In this document: piece by piece, positions 28,671 through 38,189 of the stretch
How the letters are laid out: each line of letters begins with the position of its first letter
Position numbering within the stretch: position 1 is the first letter of the stretch
Assembly: GCA_029008115.1 (NCBI GenBank)
Contig: JAQXJC010000001.1
Location: 1-59,510, forward strand
Direction: 5' to 3'
Length of the DNA: 59,510 nucleotides
Source: Desulfovibrionaceae bacterium
GTDB taxonomy: Bacteria; Desulfobacterota; Desulfovibrionia; Desulfovibrionales; Desulfovibrionaceae
Notes under the pieces: model-generated
Seen by the model: only the letters and a program-made list of their open reading frames with translations
Told to the model about the DNA's origin: nothing
The model's database searches: none
Program-made: the position numbers and the translations under genes

Positions 28671-29132
28671 CTATTGGGCAGGCTGAGCCTGAAGTTCGCT
28701 GGCTTCACCACCGGCGGCACGGATCTTTTCCGCGGCGGCGGCGCTGAACTTGTGAGCTTCCACCTTCAGAGCGGCGGCAACTTCACCCTGGGACAGCACC
28801 TTCACGAGCGAGCCGTAGGGGGCCAGTCCGCGTTCATAGATCATGTCCAGCGTGATTTCGGTCTTGCCTTCGAAGGCAGCCTGGAGGCGATCCAGATTGA
28901 CCACTTCATAGCAGACCTTGAAGGGATGGTTCTTGAAGCCGTGCTTGGGCAGACGGCGCTGAAGGGGCATCTGGCCGCCTTCGAAGCCGGGACGGACACC
29001 GCCGCCGGCACGCGCATTCTGACCCTTGTTGCCCTTGCCCGCAGTGCAGCCAAGGCCCGAACCGGAGCCACGGCCCACGCGGCGGCGGGTCTTGCGCTCT
29101 TCAGGGAAAGGATACAGATCGTTCAGTTGCAT
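28671..29132 (-). CDS. rplO: 50S ribosomal protein L15
   Basis: A 153-residue large-subunit assembly protein. The N-terminal signature is MQLNDLYPFPEERKTRRRVG with the Gly-rich GRGSGSGLGCTAGKGNKGQ, and GFEGGQMPLQRRLPKHGF follows. It precedes secY, as in the classical spc operon, and follows rpmD. Confidence 0.97.
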   Translation of the reverse strand: MQLNDLYPFPEERKTRRRVGRGSGSGLGCTAGKGNKGQNARAGGGVRPGFEGGQMPLQRRLPKHGFKNHPFKVCYEVVNLDRLQAAFEGKTEITLDMIYERGLAPYGSLVKVLSQGEVAAALKVEAHKFSAAAAEKIRAAGGEASELQAQPAQ

Positions 29133-29149
29133 GATATTCCTCCTGCGGC

Positions 29150-29326
29150 CTAGTCAACCACGGCCACAAGGTGTTCGACTTTCTTGATCATGCCGCGGAT
29201 GGAGGCGCTGTCCTTGTGGACCTTCACCATTTCGCGACGCTTCAGGCCGAGGCTGTCCAGCACGGCACGCTGGGCCGGGGTGGCGCCGATACGGCTCTTC
29301 ACCAGCTTAACCTTGATTTCAGTCAT
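29150..29326 (-). CDS. rpmD: 50S ribosomal protein L30
   Basis: A 58-residue protein beginning MTEIKVKLVKSRIGATPAQR, with the family phrase LGLKRREMVKVHKDSASIRG and ending LVAVVD. It lies between rpsE and rplO with short spacers of 3 and 17 bases. Its size is normal for bacterial L30. Confidence 0.95.
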   Translation of the reverse strand: MTEIKVKLVKSRIGATPAQRAVLDSLGLKRREMVKVHKDSASIRGMIKKVEHLVAVVD

Positions 29327-29329
29327 GGC

Positions 29330-29845
29330 TTACTTCCTCGGGGCTTCCAGCTTCTTGCCACGCAGCTCGGAAACTTCCTCGGCGCTGCGCAGGGAGGTGA
29401 GGCCCTCAAGAGTGGCGCGAAGCACATTGTGGGGGTTGTTGGTGCCGATGGCCTTGGCGAGCACGTCGCGCACGCCGGCAGCTTCCATGACGGCGCGCAC
29501 GGCGCCGCCGGCGATGATGCCGGTACCCTTGGAAGCGGGCTTCAGCATGACGGAGCCGGCGCCGAATTCGCCCAGCACTTCATAGGGCAGCGTGCCGTCC
29601 AGCAGGGGAATGCGCACGCGGTTCTTGCGGGCGCGCTCGGTAGCCTTGCGCAGGGCTTCGGGCACTTCCTGGGCCTTGCCCAGACCGTAGCCCACGCCGC
29701 CCTTGCCGTCGCCCACGACGACCAGAGCGCTGAAGCTGAAACGACGACCGCCCTTGACGACCTTGGCCACACGATTCAGGGCAACGATCTTTTCGATTTC
29801 GCCCAGTTCGTTCTGGTTCTGCTGTTCCATGGTTTCTTGACGCAT
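29330..29845 (-). CDS. rpsE: 30S ribosomal protein S5
   Basis: A 171-residue protein involved in decoding fidelity and mRNA unwinding. The double-stranded RNA-binding domain is marked by [20 protein letters not shown] and [20 protein letters not shown]; the C-terminal domain contains [22 protein letters not shown] chose the ATG at 29845, with GGAG upstream inside the end of rplR; an internal ATG at 29830 is a weaker alternative. The start lies 1 base after the rplR stop. Confidence 0.96.
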   Translation of the reverse strand: MRQETMEQQNQNELGEIEKIVALNRVAKVVKGGRRFSFSALVVVGDGKGGVGYGLGKAQEVPEALRKATERARKNRVRIPLLDGTLPYEVLGEFGAGSVMLKPASKGTGIIAGGAVRAVMEAAGVRDVLAKAIGTNNPHNVLRATLEGLTSLRSAEEVSELRGKKLEAPRK

Positions 29846-29846
29846 A

Positions 29847-30206
29847 TTAGAACTCCAGGCCGCCTTCACGGGCGCCGTCGGCTATGGCTTTGATGCGGCC
29901 GTGATAGAGATATCCGTTACGATCGAACACCACGGAGGTGATGTCCTTTTCCTTGGCCAGGCGGGCAATCTCCCTGCCGACCATTTCGGCGCCGGCGATA
30001 TTGCAGTGCAGGCCGGCTTCGGTCTTGGCCAGCGTCAGGGTGGACGCGGCGGCCAGGGTCAGGCCGGCGGCGTCGTCGATGAGCTGGGCATACATGTGCA
30101 GATTGGACCGGTACACCACAAGGCGCGGACGGGCGGCAGTGCCGCTGATCTTTTTGCGGATGCGAATCTTGCGGCGCTGGCGGGATTCATTTTTAGAATA
30201 TTTCAT
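29847..30206 (-). CDS. rplR: 50S ribosomal protein L18
   Basis: A 119-residue 5S rRNA-binding protein. The basic N-terminus ([20 protein letters not shown]) and the phrases [28 protein letters not shown] and [11 protein letters not shown] are characteristic. It sits between rplF and rpsE in spc-operon order. Confidence 0.97.
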   Translation of the reverse strand: MKYSKNESRQRRKIRIRKKISGTAARPRLVVYRSNLHMYAQLIDDAAGLTLAAASTLTLAKTEAGLHCNIAGAEMVGREIARLAKEKDITSVVFDRNGYLYHGRIKAIADGAREGGLEF

Positions 30207-30220
30207 GGGTCTTCACCTGC

Positions 30221-30760
30221 CTACTTCTTCCCGCCGGACTTACCAACCTTGCGCTGGATGGTCTCGGTGGTGTACTTGATGCCCTTGCCCTTGTAAGGTT
30301 CAGGCTTGCGGATACGACGCAGGCGCGCGGCCATTTCGCCGATGAGCTCCTTGTCGATGCCGGACAGGGTGAGCACCTGGCCCTGCACGCTGGCAGCGAT
30401 GCCTTCGGGCAGATCGACGATCACAGGATGGGAGAAGCCCACGGAAAGCTCGATGATGCTGCCTTTCACGGCAACCTTGTAGCCAACGCCGATGACTTCC
30501 ACGGACTTGGAGAAGCCCTTGGTCACGCCTTCGATGCAGTTGGCCAGCAGCGTGCGGCGCAGGCCGTGCTGGGCGCGGGTCTGGCGGGATTCGTCCAGAC
30601 GGGTCAGCGTGACATGGCCGTCGGCGACTTCATACTTGAGGGCGCTGCACAGGGGCGTCGTCAGGGAGCCCTTGGGGCCCTTCACTTCCACAACATCCGT
30701 GCCAATCTTGACTTCAACGCCAGCAGGCACGGCAATGGGCTGTTTACCTATTCTCGACAT
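30221..30760 (-). CDS. rplF: 50S ribosomal protein L6
   Basis: A 179-residue protein near the sarcin-ricin loop and the GTPase factor site. It opens MSRIGKQPIAVPAGVEVKIG and ends with the signature RIRKPEPYKGKGIKY and a basic tail. The ATG at 30760 is fixed by the conserved MSRIGK start; the upstream in-frame extension overlaps rpsH and is not homologous. Confidence 0.97.
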   Translation of the reverse strand: MSRIGKQPIAVPAGVEVKIGTDVVEVKGPKGSLTTPLCSALKYEVADGHVTLTRLDESRQTRAQHGLRRTLLANCIEGVTKGFSKSVEVIGVGYKVAVKGSIIELSVGFSHPVIVDLPEGIAASVQGQVLTLSGIDKELIGEMAARLRRIRKPEPYKGKGIKYTTETIQRKVGKSGGKK

Positions 30761-30770
30761 GTCACACCGC

Positions 30771-31151
30771 CTACCAGATTTCGCACAGAAGTTCGCCGCC
30801 CATCTTCTTCTCATGGGCGGTCATGCCGTCAAGCACGCCCTGGGACGTGGACAGAATGCAAATGCCGAGGCCGTTCTGCACCCGGGGAATCTTGTGGACG
30901 CCCACGTACACGCGGCGGCCGGGGGTGCTGACACGCTTGAGCCCGGAAATGACGGGCTTGCCCTTATGGTACTTCAGCGTGATCGTGATGTCACGATCGG
31001 CCACGGTCACGTCTTCAACGTAACCTTCCTGCTTGAGGATGGCAGCAAGAGCTTCCTTCATCTTCGAGCGCGGCACATTCACTTCCTTATGCAGGGCCAA
31101 ATGTGCGTTGCGGATACGCGTCAGCATATCTGCAATAGGATCTGTCACCAT
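30771..31151 (-). CDS. rpsH: 30S ribosomal protein S8
   Basis: A 126-residue 16S rRNA binder; in E. coli it is also the spc-operon repressor. It begins MVTDPIADMLTRIRNAHLAL and ends STSQGVLDGMTAHEKKMGGELLCEIW, the typical S8 C-terminus. The ATG at 31151 follows a 129-base spacer from rpsN containing a strong hairpin. Confidence 0.97.
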   Translation of the reverse strand: MVTDPIADMLTRIRNAHLALHKEVNVPRSKMKEALAAILKQEGYVEDVTVADRDITITLKYHKGKPVISGLKRVSTPGRRVYVGVHKIPRVQNGLGICILSTSQGVLDGMTAHEKKMGGELLCEIW

Positions 31152-31239
31152 TGAAATGCTCCTAATAAAAAAAAGACAGCTTGGGTTACGGCGCCCATCG
31201 CCGCACTTCCGCACTGCTTGTGCCTGAAAGGGAAAGGAA

Positions 31240-31263
31240 TGTCCAGCAATATTTTGCTGGACA
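31240..31263 (-). promoter_or_regulatory. Perfect hairpin between rpsN and rpsH
   Basis: TGTCCAGCAA and TTGCTGGACA form a perfect ten-pair stem with a four-base loop, in a 129-base spacer where neighbouring ribosomal genes are only a few bases apart. No T-run follows, so it is not an ordinary terminator. Candidate roles are RNA processing, mRNA stability or protein-mediated control. Confidence 0.55.
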
Positions 31264-31280
31264 CTCCCTGAAAGCCGGTA

Positions 31281-31466
31281 TTACCAGCTGGATTTGCGGA
31301 CGCCCGGCAGCTCGCCGCGCAGCGCCATGTTGCGGAAACAGACGCGGCAGATGCCGAACTGGCGCATGAAGGCGCGGGGACGGCCACAAATCGGGCAGCG
31401 ATTGTAGCCGCGGGTGGAGAACTTGGGCTTGCGGGCAGCCTTGACTTCAAGGGAAGTACGCGACAT
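31281..31466 (-). CDS. rpsN: 30S ribosomal protein S14, zinc-binding short type
   Basis: A 61-residue short S14. The two zinc-ligand pairs are CPIC and CRVC, within [20 protein letters not shown]. It begins [20 protein letters not shown] and ends GVRKSSW. The short zinc form (about 61 residues) differs from the ~100-residue zinc-free form of E. coli. It lies between rplE and rpsH. Confidence 0.97.
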   Translation of the reverse strand: MSRTSLEVKAARKPKFSTRGYNRCPICGRPRAFMRQFGICRVCFRNMALRGELPGVRKSSW

Positions 31467-31478
31467 GGCCTTGGCTCC

Positions 31479-32018
31479 TTACTTCTTGAACGGCATACCG
31501 AGCTGTTCAAGGAGGAACTTGCCTTCCTTGTCGGTGGTGGCCGTGGTCACGATGGTGATATTCATGCCCTTGGGGTTTTCCACACGGTCAACTTCCAGTT
31601 CGGGGAAGATGGTGTGTTCCTTGATGCCCAGGGTGAAGTTGCCGCGCCCGTCAAAGCCGCGATCCGGGATGCCCCGGAAGTCGCGCACGCGAGGAAGGGC
31701 GAAGTTCATGAGCTTGTCCAGGAAATCCCACATGCGATCCTTGCGCAGGGTCACACGCACGCCGATGGGCATGCCTTCGCGCACCTTGAAGGAGGCGATG
31801 GACTTCTTGGCGCGGGTGACAACAGCCTTCTGGCCGGCAATGGCGGACAGCTCCGCCACGGCTTCTTCCATGAGCTTGTTGTTGCCGCTCGCGGCGCCCA
31901 GACCGATATTCAGAGAGATCTTCTCAATGCCAGGCATCTGCATGGCGGAGGAGTAGTTGAACTCCTTCTGCAGGGTGGGCACGATCTTCTCACGATAGAT
32001 GTTTTCAAGACGAGTCAT
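31479..32018 (-). CDS. rplE: 50S ribosomal protein L5
   Basis: A 179-residue 5S rRNA-binding protein that contacts P-site tRNA. It begins [20 protein letters not shown] and contains [23 protein letters not shown] and [18 protein letters not shown]. The ATG at 32018 gives the standard 179-residue length; a GTG nine bases upstream is too close to the ribosome site. Confidence 0.97.
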   Translation of the reverse strand: MTRLENIYREKIVPTLQKEFNYSSAMQMPGIEKISLNIGLGAASGNNKLMEEAVAELSAIAGQKAVVTRAKKSIASFKVREGMPIGVRVTLRKDRMWDFLDKLMNFALPRVRDFRGIPDRGFDGRGNFTLGIKEHTIFPELEVDRVENPKGMNITIVTTATTDKEGKFLLEQLGMPFKK

Positions 32019-32028
32019 CGTGTGCACC

Positions 32029-32352
32029 TTATCCCATCACTTCGTTGCACTTCTTGCAGAAGCGCACTTTTTTGCCGTCTTCGGTGTACTTGTAGCCGAT
32101 CTTGGTGGGCTTGCCGCAGGCGTCGCACACGACCATCAGGTTGGACACGTGGATGGGCATTTCCTTTTCCACGATGCCGCCAGGCTGCTGGGCGTAGGGA
32201 TTGGGACGCATGTGGCGCTTGACCATGTTGACCTTTTCCACCAGCACGCGGTCCTTCTTGCGCAGCACCTTCAGAACCTTGCCGATCTTGCCGGCGTCCT
32301 TCCCGGCAATGACCATCACCTTGTCGTCCTTGCGGATACGATACTGTTTCAT
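32029..32352 (-). CDS. rplX: 50S ribosomal protein L24
   Basis: A 107-residue assembly-initiating protein with an N-terminal KOW motif ([20 protein letters not shown]). Three ATG codons lie in a row; the third (32352) has GGAG at the best distance and gives [10 protein letters not shown]. The C-terminal half has a zinc-type [11 protein letters not shown]...CKKC pattern. Confidence 0.96.
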   Translation of the reverse strand: MKQYRIRKDDKVMVIAGKDAGKIGKVLKVLRKKDRVLVEKVNMVKRHMRPNPYAQQPGGIVEKEMPIHVSNLMVVCDACGKPTKIGYKYTEDGKKVRFCKKCNEVMG

Positions 32353-32361
32353 CATCATCTC

Positions 32362-32730
32362 CTACAGAACTTCCGGGGCAAGGGACACGATCTTCATGAA
32401 GTTCATGGCGCGCAGCTCGCGGGCCACGGGGCCGAAGATACGGGTGCCCATGGGTTCGCCCTGATTGGAGAGCAGCACGGCGGCATTGCCATCGAACTTG
32501 ATGTAGGAACCGTCGGCGCGGCGGACTTCCTTCGCCGTGCGCACGATGACGGCCTTCATCACGTCGCCCTTCTTCACCTTGCTGTGCGGAATGGCTTCCT
32601 TCACGGAGACCACGATAATGTCGCCCACGCTGGCGTAACGGCGGTGGGAACCGCCGAGCACCTTGATGCAGGCAACCTTCTTGGCGCCGGAGTTGTCGGC
32701 GACCTGGAGCGTAGATTCTACCTGGATCAT
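32362..32730 (-). CDS. rplN: 50S ribosomal protein L14
   Basis: A 122-residue subunit-interface protein. It opens [20 protein letters not shown] and contains the signature [20 protein letters not shown], ending [12 protein letters not shown]. It lies between rpsQ and rplX with 9-base spacers on both sides. Confidence 0.98.
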   Translation of the reverse strand: MIQVESTLQVADNSGAKKVACIKVLGGSHRRYASVGDIIVVSVKEAIPHSKVKKGDVMKAVIVRTAKEVRRADGSYIKFDGNAAVLLSNQGEPMGTRIFGPVARELRAMNFMKIVSLAPEVL

Positions 32731-32739
32731 GGCACTACC

Positions 32740-33006
32740 CTACACGGCTTTTTCGATGATGGAAACCAGATGCCAGCACTTGTTGTGCGACAGCGGACGG
32801 TATTCCACAATCTTGACTTTATCACCCATGCCGCATTCGTTCATCGGATCATGCGCGGTGAACTTCTTGCGGCGCCTCACATACTTCTTCAGAAGGGGGT
32901 GCTTCACCAGGGTTTCAACGCGCACGACAATGGTCTTGTCGTTCTTGTCGCTGACCACGACACCGGTGAGCACGCGGCCCTTACGGCTTTCAAGAGCTTC
33001 AGACAT
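32740..33006 (-). CDS. rpsQ: 30S ribosomal protein S17
   Basis: An 88-residue primary 16S rRNA binder. The core reads GRVLTGVVVSDKNDKTIVVR, then HPLLKKYVRRRKKFTAHD and GDKVKIVEYRPLS. The ATG at 33006 is chosen because the longer frame would overlap rpmC and adds no conserved sequence. Confidence 0.97.
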   Translation of the reverse strand: MSEALESRKGRVLTGVVVSDKNDKTIVVRVETLVKHPLLKKYVRRRKKFTAHDPMNECGMGDKVKIVEYRPLSHNKCWHLVSIIEKAV

Positions 33007-33016
33007 CGCTTGGCCC

Positions 33017-33235
33017 CTATCCTTTCTCATTCAGTACGGTCATGATGCGGGCAACCTGGCGCTTGGCAGCCTTCAGACCAGCGGTGTTTTCCAGCTGGGC
33101 GGTGGCGTGCTGCATGCGCATGGTGAACACGGCCTGCTGCTGTTCGGCCAGCTTCGCGCGGAGTTCCTCCACGGAAAGCGCCTTCAGTTCGGCAGTGGTC
33201 ATCAGACCTTCATTCTTGTTTGTCTTGGCAGCCAT
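33017..33235 (-). CDS. rpmC: 50S ribosomal protein L29
   Basis: A 72-residue helical protein at the peptide exit tunnel. The core is ELKALSVEELRAKLAEQQQA and ends KAAKRQVARIMTVLNEKG. The N-terminal ten residues are a short extension; an internal ATG (MTTAEL) at residue 12 is an alternative start. It starts 1 base after the rplP stop region. Confidence 0.95.
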   Translation of the reverse strand: MAAKTNKNEGLMTTAELKALSVEELRAKLAEQQQAVFTMRMQHATAQLENTAGLKAAKRQVARIMTVLNEKG

Positions 33236-33236
33236 G

Positions 33237-33650
33237 TTAGATGCCCTCCTTCACCACGATGACCGTCTTCACCGGCAGCTTGTGCGCGGCGAGGGTCAAG
33301 GCTTCCTTGGCCAGCTCGATGCTGACGCCCTTGATTTCATACAGGACGCGGCCGGGCTTGACCGGAGCGCACCAGCCCACCGGCGCACCCTTACCGGAAC
33401 CCTGACGGGTGGCCAGCGCCTTTTCGGTGACCGGATGGTCGGGGAAGATGCGAATCCACACCTTGCCGCCACGCTTGATGTGACGCATCATGGCGATACG
33501 GGCGGCCTCAATCTGCTGGCTGGACAGCTTGCCGTGTTCCACGGCCTTCAGGCCAATATCGCCAAAGGAGATGTCGGCGCCGCGGGTGGCCATGCCGCGC
33601 AGGCGGCCCTTCTGCCATTTACGGAATTTAACTTTCTTGGGCGCGAGCAT
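33237..33650 (-). CDS. rplP: 50S ribosomal protein L16
   Basis: A 137-residue protein at the A-site of the large subunit. It begins [19 protein letters not shown] and contains [39 protein letters not shown] and [20 protein letters not shown]. Its start overlaps the rpsC stop by one base, so the two are translationally coupled. Confidence 0.98.
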   Translation of the reverse strand: MLAPKKVKFRKWQKGRLRGMATRGADISFGDIGLKAVEHGKLSSQQIEAARIAMMRHIKRGGKVWIRIFPDHPVTEKALATRQGSGKGAPVGWCAPVKPGRVLYEIKGVSIELAKEALTLAAHKLPVKTVIVVKEGI

Positions 33651-34291
33651 TACTGATCCACCTCTTTGTCAAGGATTTCACCCTTGTAAATCCACACCTT
33701 GACACCAATGATGCCGTAGGTGGTGTGCGCTTCGGCAAAGCCGTAGTCGATGTCGGCGCGCAGGGTCTGCAGCGGCACGCGGCCGTCGCGGTACCATTCG
33801 GTACGGGCGATTTCCGCACCGGCCAGGCGACCGGCGCAGGTGACCTTGATGCCTTCGCCGCCAAACTTGCGGGCCATGGTCACGGTGCGCTTCATGGCGC
33901 GGCGGAAGGCCACGCGGCGTTCCAGCTGCTGGGCAATGTTTTCAGCCACCAGCTGCGCTTCCACCTCGGGGCGGCGGATTTCGTTCACTTCCAGGGAGAA
34001 CTCGCGGCCGAACTTGCGACGGAGGTCGCTGCGCAGCTTCTCGATTTCCACACCCTTGCGGCCGATGACGATACCGGGGCGGGCGGTGGAAAGGATGAGG
34101 CGAACCTTGCCGCCGGCGCGTTCGATTTCGATCTTCGCGAGGCCCGCGTGGTACAGCAGCTTCTTCACATACTTGCGGATGTTGCTGTCCTCGAAGACAA
34201 AGGCAGGGTATTCCTTGGCGCTGAACCAGCGGGACTGCCAGTTCTTGTTATACCCAAGCCGGAATCCGAACGGATGTACTTTCTGACCCAT
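33650..34291 (-). CDS. rpsC: 30S ribosomal protein S3
   Basis: A 213-residue protein lining the mRNA entry channel. It begins [20 protein letters not shown]; the KH-type RNA-binding domain shows [17 protein letters not shown], and the C-terminal domain [11 protein letters not shown]. Length is typical. It follows rplV by 3 bases. Confidence 0.98.
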   Translation of the reverse strand: MGQKVHPFGFRLGYNKNWQSRWFSAKEYPAFVFEDSNIRKYVKKLLYHAGLAKIEIERAGGKVRLILSTARPGIVIGRKGVEIEKLRSDLRRKFGREFSLEVNEIRRPEVEAQLVAENIAQQLERRVAFRRAMKRTVTMARKFGGEGIKVTCAGRLAGAEIARTEWYRDGRVPLQTLRADIDYGFAEAHTTYGIIGVKVWIYKGEILDKEVDQ

Positions 34292-34294
34292 AAC

Positions 34295-34633
34295 CTATTC
34301 CTGCCCTTCTGCAAGTATGACGGTGATATGGCTGGTGCGCTTGTGAATCTTCGTGGCGCGGCCCTGAGCGCGGGGCATGAAGCGCTTCCAGGAGGGGCCT
34401 TCGTTCACGACGACTTCTTTCACCACGAGCGCGTCCACGTCCACGCCACCCAGATTGGAAGCGTTGGCCAGGGCCGACTTGACCACGTTCAGCAGAACGC
34501 CAGCAGGCTTGTTGGGGGTAAAACGCAGAATGTTCATCGCGTCTTCCACAGCCTTCCCCACCACGTTGCGGGCAACGAGACGGGCCTTGCGCGGGGAAAC
34601 GCGCTGGAACTTTGCAATAGCTTTGGATTCCAT
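34295..34633 (-). CDS. rplV: 50S ribosomal protein L22
   Basis: A 112-residue protein whose hairpin lines the exit tunnel. Signatures are FQRVSPRKARLVARNVVGK, FTPNKPAGVLLNVVKSALANA and RAQGRATKIHKRTSHITVIL. I use the ATG at 34633; a GTG directly before it would add one residue. Confidence 0.97.
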   Translation of the reverse strand: MESKAIAKFQRVSPRKARLVARNVVGKAVEDAMNILRFTPNKPAGVLLNVVKSALANASNLGGVDVDALVVKEVVVNEGPSWKRFMPRAQGRATKIHKRTSHITVILAEGQE

Positions 34634-34644
34634 CACGCCACCTA

Positions 34645-34926
34645 CTACTTCTTGCCCTTGGCTTTTTTATCGGCGGCATGCCCGTGGTAGGTGCGGGTCG
34701 GGGAGAATTCGCCCAACTTGTGGCCCACCATGTTTTCGGTCACGAACACCGGAACAAACTTCTTGCCGTTATGCACCGCAAAGGTCAGGCCCACCATTTC
34801 AGGCAGGATGGTCGAGCGGCGCGACCAGGTCTTCAGCACGCGACGGTCGTTGCTGGCAACGGCGGCTTCAACCTTCTTCATCACATGGGCGTCTACAAAA
34901 GGCCCTTTTTTCAGAGATCTGGGCAT
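34645..34926 (-). CDS. rpsS: 30S ribosomal protein S19
   Basis: A 93-residue head protein of the small subunit. It begins [20 protein letters not shown], and contains [20 protein letters not shown] and [20 protein letters not shown]. It lies between rplB and rplV. Confidence 0.98.
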   Translation of the reverse strand: MPRSLKKGPFVDAHVMKKVEAAVASNDRRVLKTWSRRSTILPEMVGLTFAVHNGKKFVPVFVTENMVGHKLGEFSPTRTYHGHAADKKAKGKK

Positions 34927-34935
34927 GAGCTACTC

Positions 34936-35766
34936 CTACTTCTGGCCGCGGCGCTTGATGATAAGCTTGTTGGAAGCCTTCTTGGGATCGCGGGTCTTGT
35001 AACCCTTGGCAGGCATACCCCAGGGAGAAACAGGGTGACGACCACCGGAGCTTCTGCCTTCGCCACCACCAAGCGGATGGTCGACAGGGTTCATGGCCAC
35101 ACCGCGCACCTGAGGACGGCGGCCCAGCCAGCGGTTGCGGCCAGCCTTGCCCAGAGACACGTTTTCGTGGTGGATATTGCCCACCTGACCCACGGTAGCC
35201 ATGCAGCTCGCCAGAACCTTGCGCACTTCGCCGGAAGGCATGCGCAGCAGGGCGTACTTGCCTTCCTTGGCGATGAGCTGGGCATAGGTGCCGGCGGCGC
35301 GGCAGAGCTGGCCGCCCTTGCCAGGATTCAACTCGATATTGTGGATATTGGTACCCACGGGAATGCGGGACATGGCCATGGCGTTGCCGGGCTTGATGTC
35401 CGCGCCTTCTCCAGCCACAACCTTGTCACCCTGGTTCAGGCCCACGGGGGCGAGAATGTAGCGCTTTTCGCCGTCGGCATAGTGCAGCAGAGCGATGCGC
35501 GCGGTGCGGTTGGGATCGTATTCAATATGCGCGACGGTGGCTTCGATGCCCATCTTGTCACGCTTGAAGTCGATGATGCGGTACTGGCGCTTCACGCCGC
35601 CGCCGCGACGGCGGGAGGTGACGCGGCCGAAGTTGTTGCGGCCGGCCTTCTTGGTGAGACCAACGGTCAGGGATTTCTCGGGAGTCGTACGGGTGATTTC
35701 CGCGAAATCGGAAACCGTCTGGAAGCGACGTCCCGCAGAGGTCGGTTTCAGCTTACGGACAGCCAT
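34936..35766 (-). CDS. rplB: 50S ribosomal protein L2
   Basis: A 276-residue protein needed for subunit association and peptidyl transfer. It begins [20 protein letters not shown] and has the conserved C-terminal block [20 protein letters not shown], which includes the functionally important histidine, then [20 protein letters not shown]. Length is typical. Confidence 0.98.
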   Translation of the reverse strand: MAVRKLKPTSAGRRFQTVSDFAEITRTTPEKSLTVGLTKKAGRNNFGRVTSRRRGGGVKRQYRIIDFKRDKMGIEATVAHIEYDPNRTARIALLHYADGEKRYILAPVGLNQGDKVVAGEGADIKPGNAMAMSRIPVGTNIHNIELNPGKGGQLCRAAGTYAQLIAKEGKYALLRMPSGEVRKVLASCMATVGQVGNIHHENVSLGKAGRNRWLGRRPQVRGVAMNPVDHPLGGGEGRSSGGRHPVSPWGMPAKGYKTRDPKKASNKLIIKRRGQK

Positions 35767-35769
35767 TTT

Positions 35770-36060
35770 CTACACTCCCTCGAAGAAGTCGATTTTTTCA
35801 CCCTTCACAAGGGTGATGTAGGCTTTCTTGGAACCGGCAACGCGGCCGATCACGCGGCCCTGACGCTTGCGGGCCCTGGGAGCCCTGCGGATCACGTTCA
35901 CAGACTCCACCTTCACGCCGAAGGCCTTTTCCACGGCCTGCTTCACTTCGATCTTGTTGGCGTCGGGATGCACCAGAAAGCTCACGACCTGACCGCTTTC
36001 CTTCAGATCATTGGTCTTTTCGGTCAGGAGGGGCTTAAGCAGCACTTGCGTAAAATCCAT
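35770..36060 (-). CDS. rplW: 50S ribosomal protein L23
   Basis: A 96-residue protein at the exit tunnel, the docking site for trigger factor and SRP. It begins MDFTQVLLKPLLTEKTNDLK and contains FLVHPDANKIEVKQAVEKAF and VNVIRRAPRARKRQGRVIGR. It lies 3 bases before rplB. Confidence 0.97.
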   Translation of the reverse strand: MDFTQVLLKPLLTEKTNDLKESGQVVSFLVHPDANKIEVKQAVEKAFGVKVESVNVIRRAPRARKRQGRVIGRVAGSKKAYITLVKGEKIDFFEGV

Positions 36061-36070
36061 GATAGCTCCC

Positions 36071-36694
36071 CTACTTCGCGAACCGGGCCTGCACGGCTTC
36101 CACGGCGCCTTCCATCAGCACAAGCTGCTTGTGCTTCAGGATTTCGTACACGCTCAGACGGTCGGGCGTCGTGAGGGTGATGCCGGGAACATTCCGGGAG
36201 GACAGGGTCAGGTTTTTATTTTCATCAGCGGCAACGATGAGGGCCTTTTCCAGGCCCAGCACGCCGGCCACCTGCGCAAACAGCCTGGTCTTGGGCTCGG
36301 CCAGCTCAATGCCCTTCACCACCATCAGGCCCTCAGCCTTCAGACGGGAGGAGAGAGCCATCTTCATGGCCAGAGCGCGCACCTTGGCATTCACCTTGAA
36401 GCCGTAGTCGCGGGGCTGGGGGCCAAAGACGATGGCGCCGCCGCGCCAGACGGGAGAACGGTTGGAGCCGGAACGGGCGCGACCGGTGCCCTTCTGCTTC
36501 CAGGGCTTCACGCCGCCGCCGGACACGAAGGCACGGGTCTTTGCGGCGTGCGTGCCCGCACGCTTGGCCGCAAGCTGCGCACGCACCACGAGGTTAAGGA
36601 TTTCGGGCCTCACCTCAACTTCGAACACGTCGGAAGCCAGGGTGATTTCGCCGGCTTCCTGCTTGTTCTGGTCGTATACTTTCACAACAGCCAT
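36071..36694 (-). CDS. rplD: 50S ribosomal protein L4
   Basis: A 207-residue protein; in E. coli it also represses the S10 operon through the leader RNA. The conserved loop that enters the tunnel reads GTHAAKTRAFVSGGGVKPWK and QKGTGRARSGSNRSPVWRGG, then VFGPQPRDYGFKVN. Whether it controls the unusual leader upstream of rpsJ here is unknown. Confidence 0.98.
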   Translation of the reverse strand: MAVVKVYDQNKQEAGEITLASDVFEVEVRPEILNLVVRAQLAAKRAGTHAAKTRAFVSGGGVKPWKQKGTGRARSGSNRSPVWRGGAIVFGPQPRDYGFKVNAKVRALAMKMALSSRLKAEGLMVVKGIELAEPKTRLFAQVAGVLGLEKALIVAADENKNLTLSSRNVPGITLTTPDRLSVYEILKHKQLVLMEGAVEAVQARFAK

Positions 36695-36706
36695 TGTGTA
36701 ATCCTT

Positions 36707-37336
36707 TTACTGCTTGCGGACCAAGACGAGGCCATTTTCAGGACCAGGCACGGAACCCTTGACCAGGATGACATTGTCCTCGGGACGAACGTCAACGATC
36801 TTCAGGCCGAGCTGCGTCACGGTTTCATTGCCCCAGTGGCCCGCCATCTTTCTGCCCTTGAACACGCGGCCGGGGAAGGTGTTGTTACCCACGGAGCCGT
36901 TGTTGCGGTGCACCTTTTCGCAGCCGTGCGTCGCGTTGCCGCCGTGGAAACCCCAGCGGCGCATACGGCCCTGATAGCCCTTGCCGAGGCTGGTGCCGGT
37001 AATCTTCACCTTGTCGCCGGCGGCGAACATGTCCACCGTCAGCTCCTGGCCCAGCTCCATGGTGGGAGCGCCTTCCAGGCGAATTTCGCGCAGCGTGCGG
37101 AAGAGACCCTTGCCGGCCTTGGCAAAGTGCCCCTGAAGGGCCTTGCTCACATGCTTTTCTTTAGCCACGTCCAGCGCAATCTGGAGAGCGTTGTAGCCGT
37201 CCTTCTCAACGGTCTTCACCTGCGTCACGGGGCAGGGACCGGCCTGAATCACGGTAACGGCCACAGCGGAACCATCGCTGGCGAAGATGCGGGTCATGCC
37301 AAGTTTGCGACCCAAAATTCCCATATTCTCAGCCAT
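36707..37336 (-). CDS. rplC: 50S ribosomal protein L3
   Basis: A 209-residue protein near the peptidyl-transferase centre. It begins [20 protein letters not shown] and contains the family signature [20 protein letters not shown] and [19 protein letters not shown]. It follows rpsJ by 12 bases. Confidence 0.98.
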   Translation of the reverse strand: MAENMGILGRKLGMTRIFASDGSAVAVTVIQAGPCPVTQVKTVEKDGYNALQIALDVAKEKHVSKALQGHFAKAGKGLFRTLREIRLEGAPTMELGQELTVDMFAAGDKVKITGTSLGKGYQGRMRRWGFHGGNATHGCEKVHRNNGSVGNNTFPGRVFKGRKMAGHWGNETVTQLGLKIVDVRPEDNVILVKGSVPGPENGLVLVRKQ

Positions 37337-37348
37337 GATTGCCTCTCA

Positions 37349-37666
37349 CTAGAGCTTGATTTCAACGTCCACACCCGCGGGGAGGGACAGCTTGCCCAGC
37401 GCGTCAACAGTCTGCTGCGTGGGTTCCAGGATATCCATAAGCCGCTTGTGGATGCGCATTTCGAACTGCTCGCGGGACTTCTTGTCCACATGCACGGAGC
37501 GGTTCACGGTGTACTTGTGGATGTTGGTGGGCAGCGGGATGGGCCCGGCCACACCGGCGCCCGTATTCCGGGCCGTATCTACGATTTCACTCACAGCCTT
37601 GTCCAGGATGCGGTAATCATAGGCTTTAAGCTTGATCCGAATGCGATCGCTGCTAACTGTCGTCAT
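37349..37666 (-). CDS. rpsJ: 30S ribosomal protein S10
   Basis: A 105-residue protein that also binds NusB in antitermination. It begins [20 protein letters not shown] and contains [20 protein letters not shown] and the [20 protein letters not shown] block. It is the first gene of the ribosomal superoperon. In most relatives it is preceded by fusA or tuf; here a 657-base non-coding leader and then secA lie upstream. Confidence 0.98.
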   Translation of the reverse strand: MTTVSSDRIRIKLKAYDYRILDKAVSEIVDTARNTGAGVAGPIPLPTNIHKYTVNRSVHVDKKSREQFEMRIHKRLMDILEPTQQTVDALGKLSLPAGVDVEIKL

Positions 37667-37692
37667 TGTTGCCTACTCCGTTTTGGAAAAAT

Positions 37693-37774
37693 CCTGCGCG
37701 GTTGGGTTCATCGCAGGTTCCATCACAATATTCCGGTCTTTCAGACCGTAAAGAAGCCGCATGGGAAGCGGCTT
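37693..37774 (-). promoter_or_regulatory. Tandem hairpins in the rpsJ leader
   Basis: Reading toward rpsJ there are three stems. AAGCCGC/GCGGCTT (37754-37774, seven pairs) is first, CGGTCT/AGACCG (37734-37748, six pairs) second, and CCTGCG/CGCAGG (37693-37717) third, followed by ATTTTTCC. The last resembles a weak intrinsic terminator 26 bases before the rpsJ start and could act as an attenuator. This is inferred from shape only. Confidence 0.5.
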
Positions 37775-38189
37775 ACCTCACCTAACAGAAGGCTCACTGA
37801 GACTGACGGAGGAGCAGCTGACGCTGTGTGTTGCTTGAAAGAAAATTCGGAGGATGGAAGACAGAATGGATGCCTGAAGCGCACCGTACATCCGCATCAC
37901 CCGTTAAAGCAACGCTCCCCGTGCGCAACAAGCCTTTGCCGCATTGAAAGCAGCAAGGTGGTCCCGCAGGGTCACCAAATGAGGAGAAGTCCTCTACCTT
38001 ATACAGCCCAAGGGTTCACCGCAAAGCAGGTGAGGGTCCGGAAAAAAGGGCTGGCACGGCTCGATCAAGTTCGGCATTTGGCAACGCCTGCACTTGTCAA
38101 TTCCGGCTGCGCCGGAAAACAGCAGGACTGACTCAACCAGTCCTTCCCTGCCGTCCAGGGATATGCCCGACAACATCGGGCGAGGTGCA

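Noticed and set aside
36011..38131. A 706-codon plus-strand frame across rplD, rplC, rpsJ and the leader
   Set aside because: It overlaps conserved genes on the other strand and shows no recognisable protein family in the leader part.
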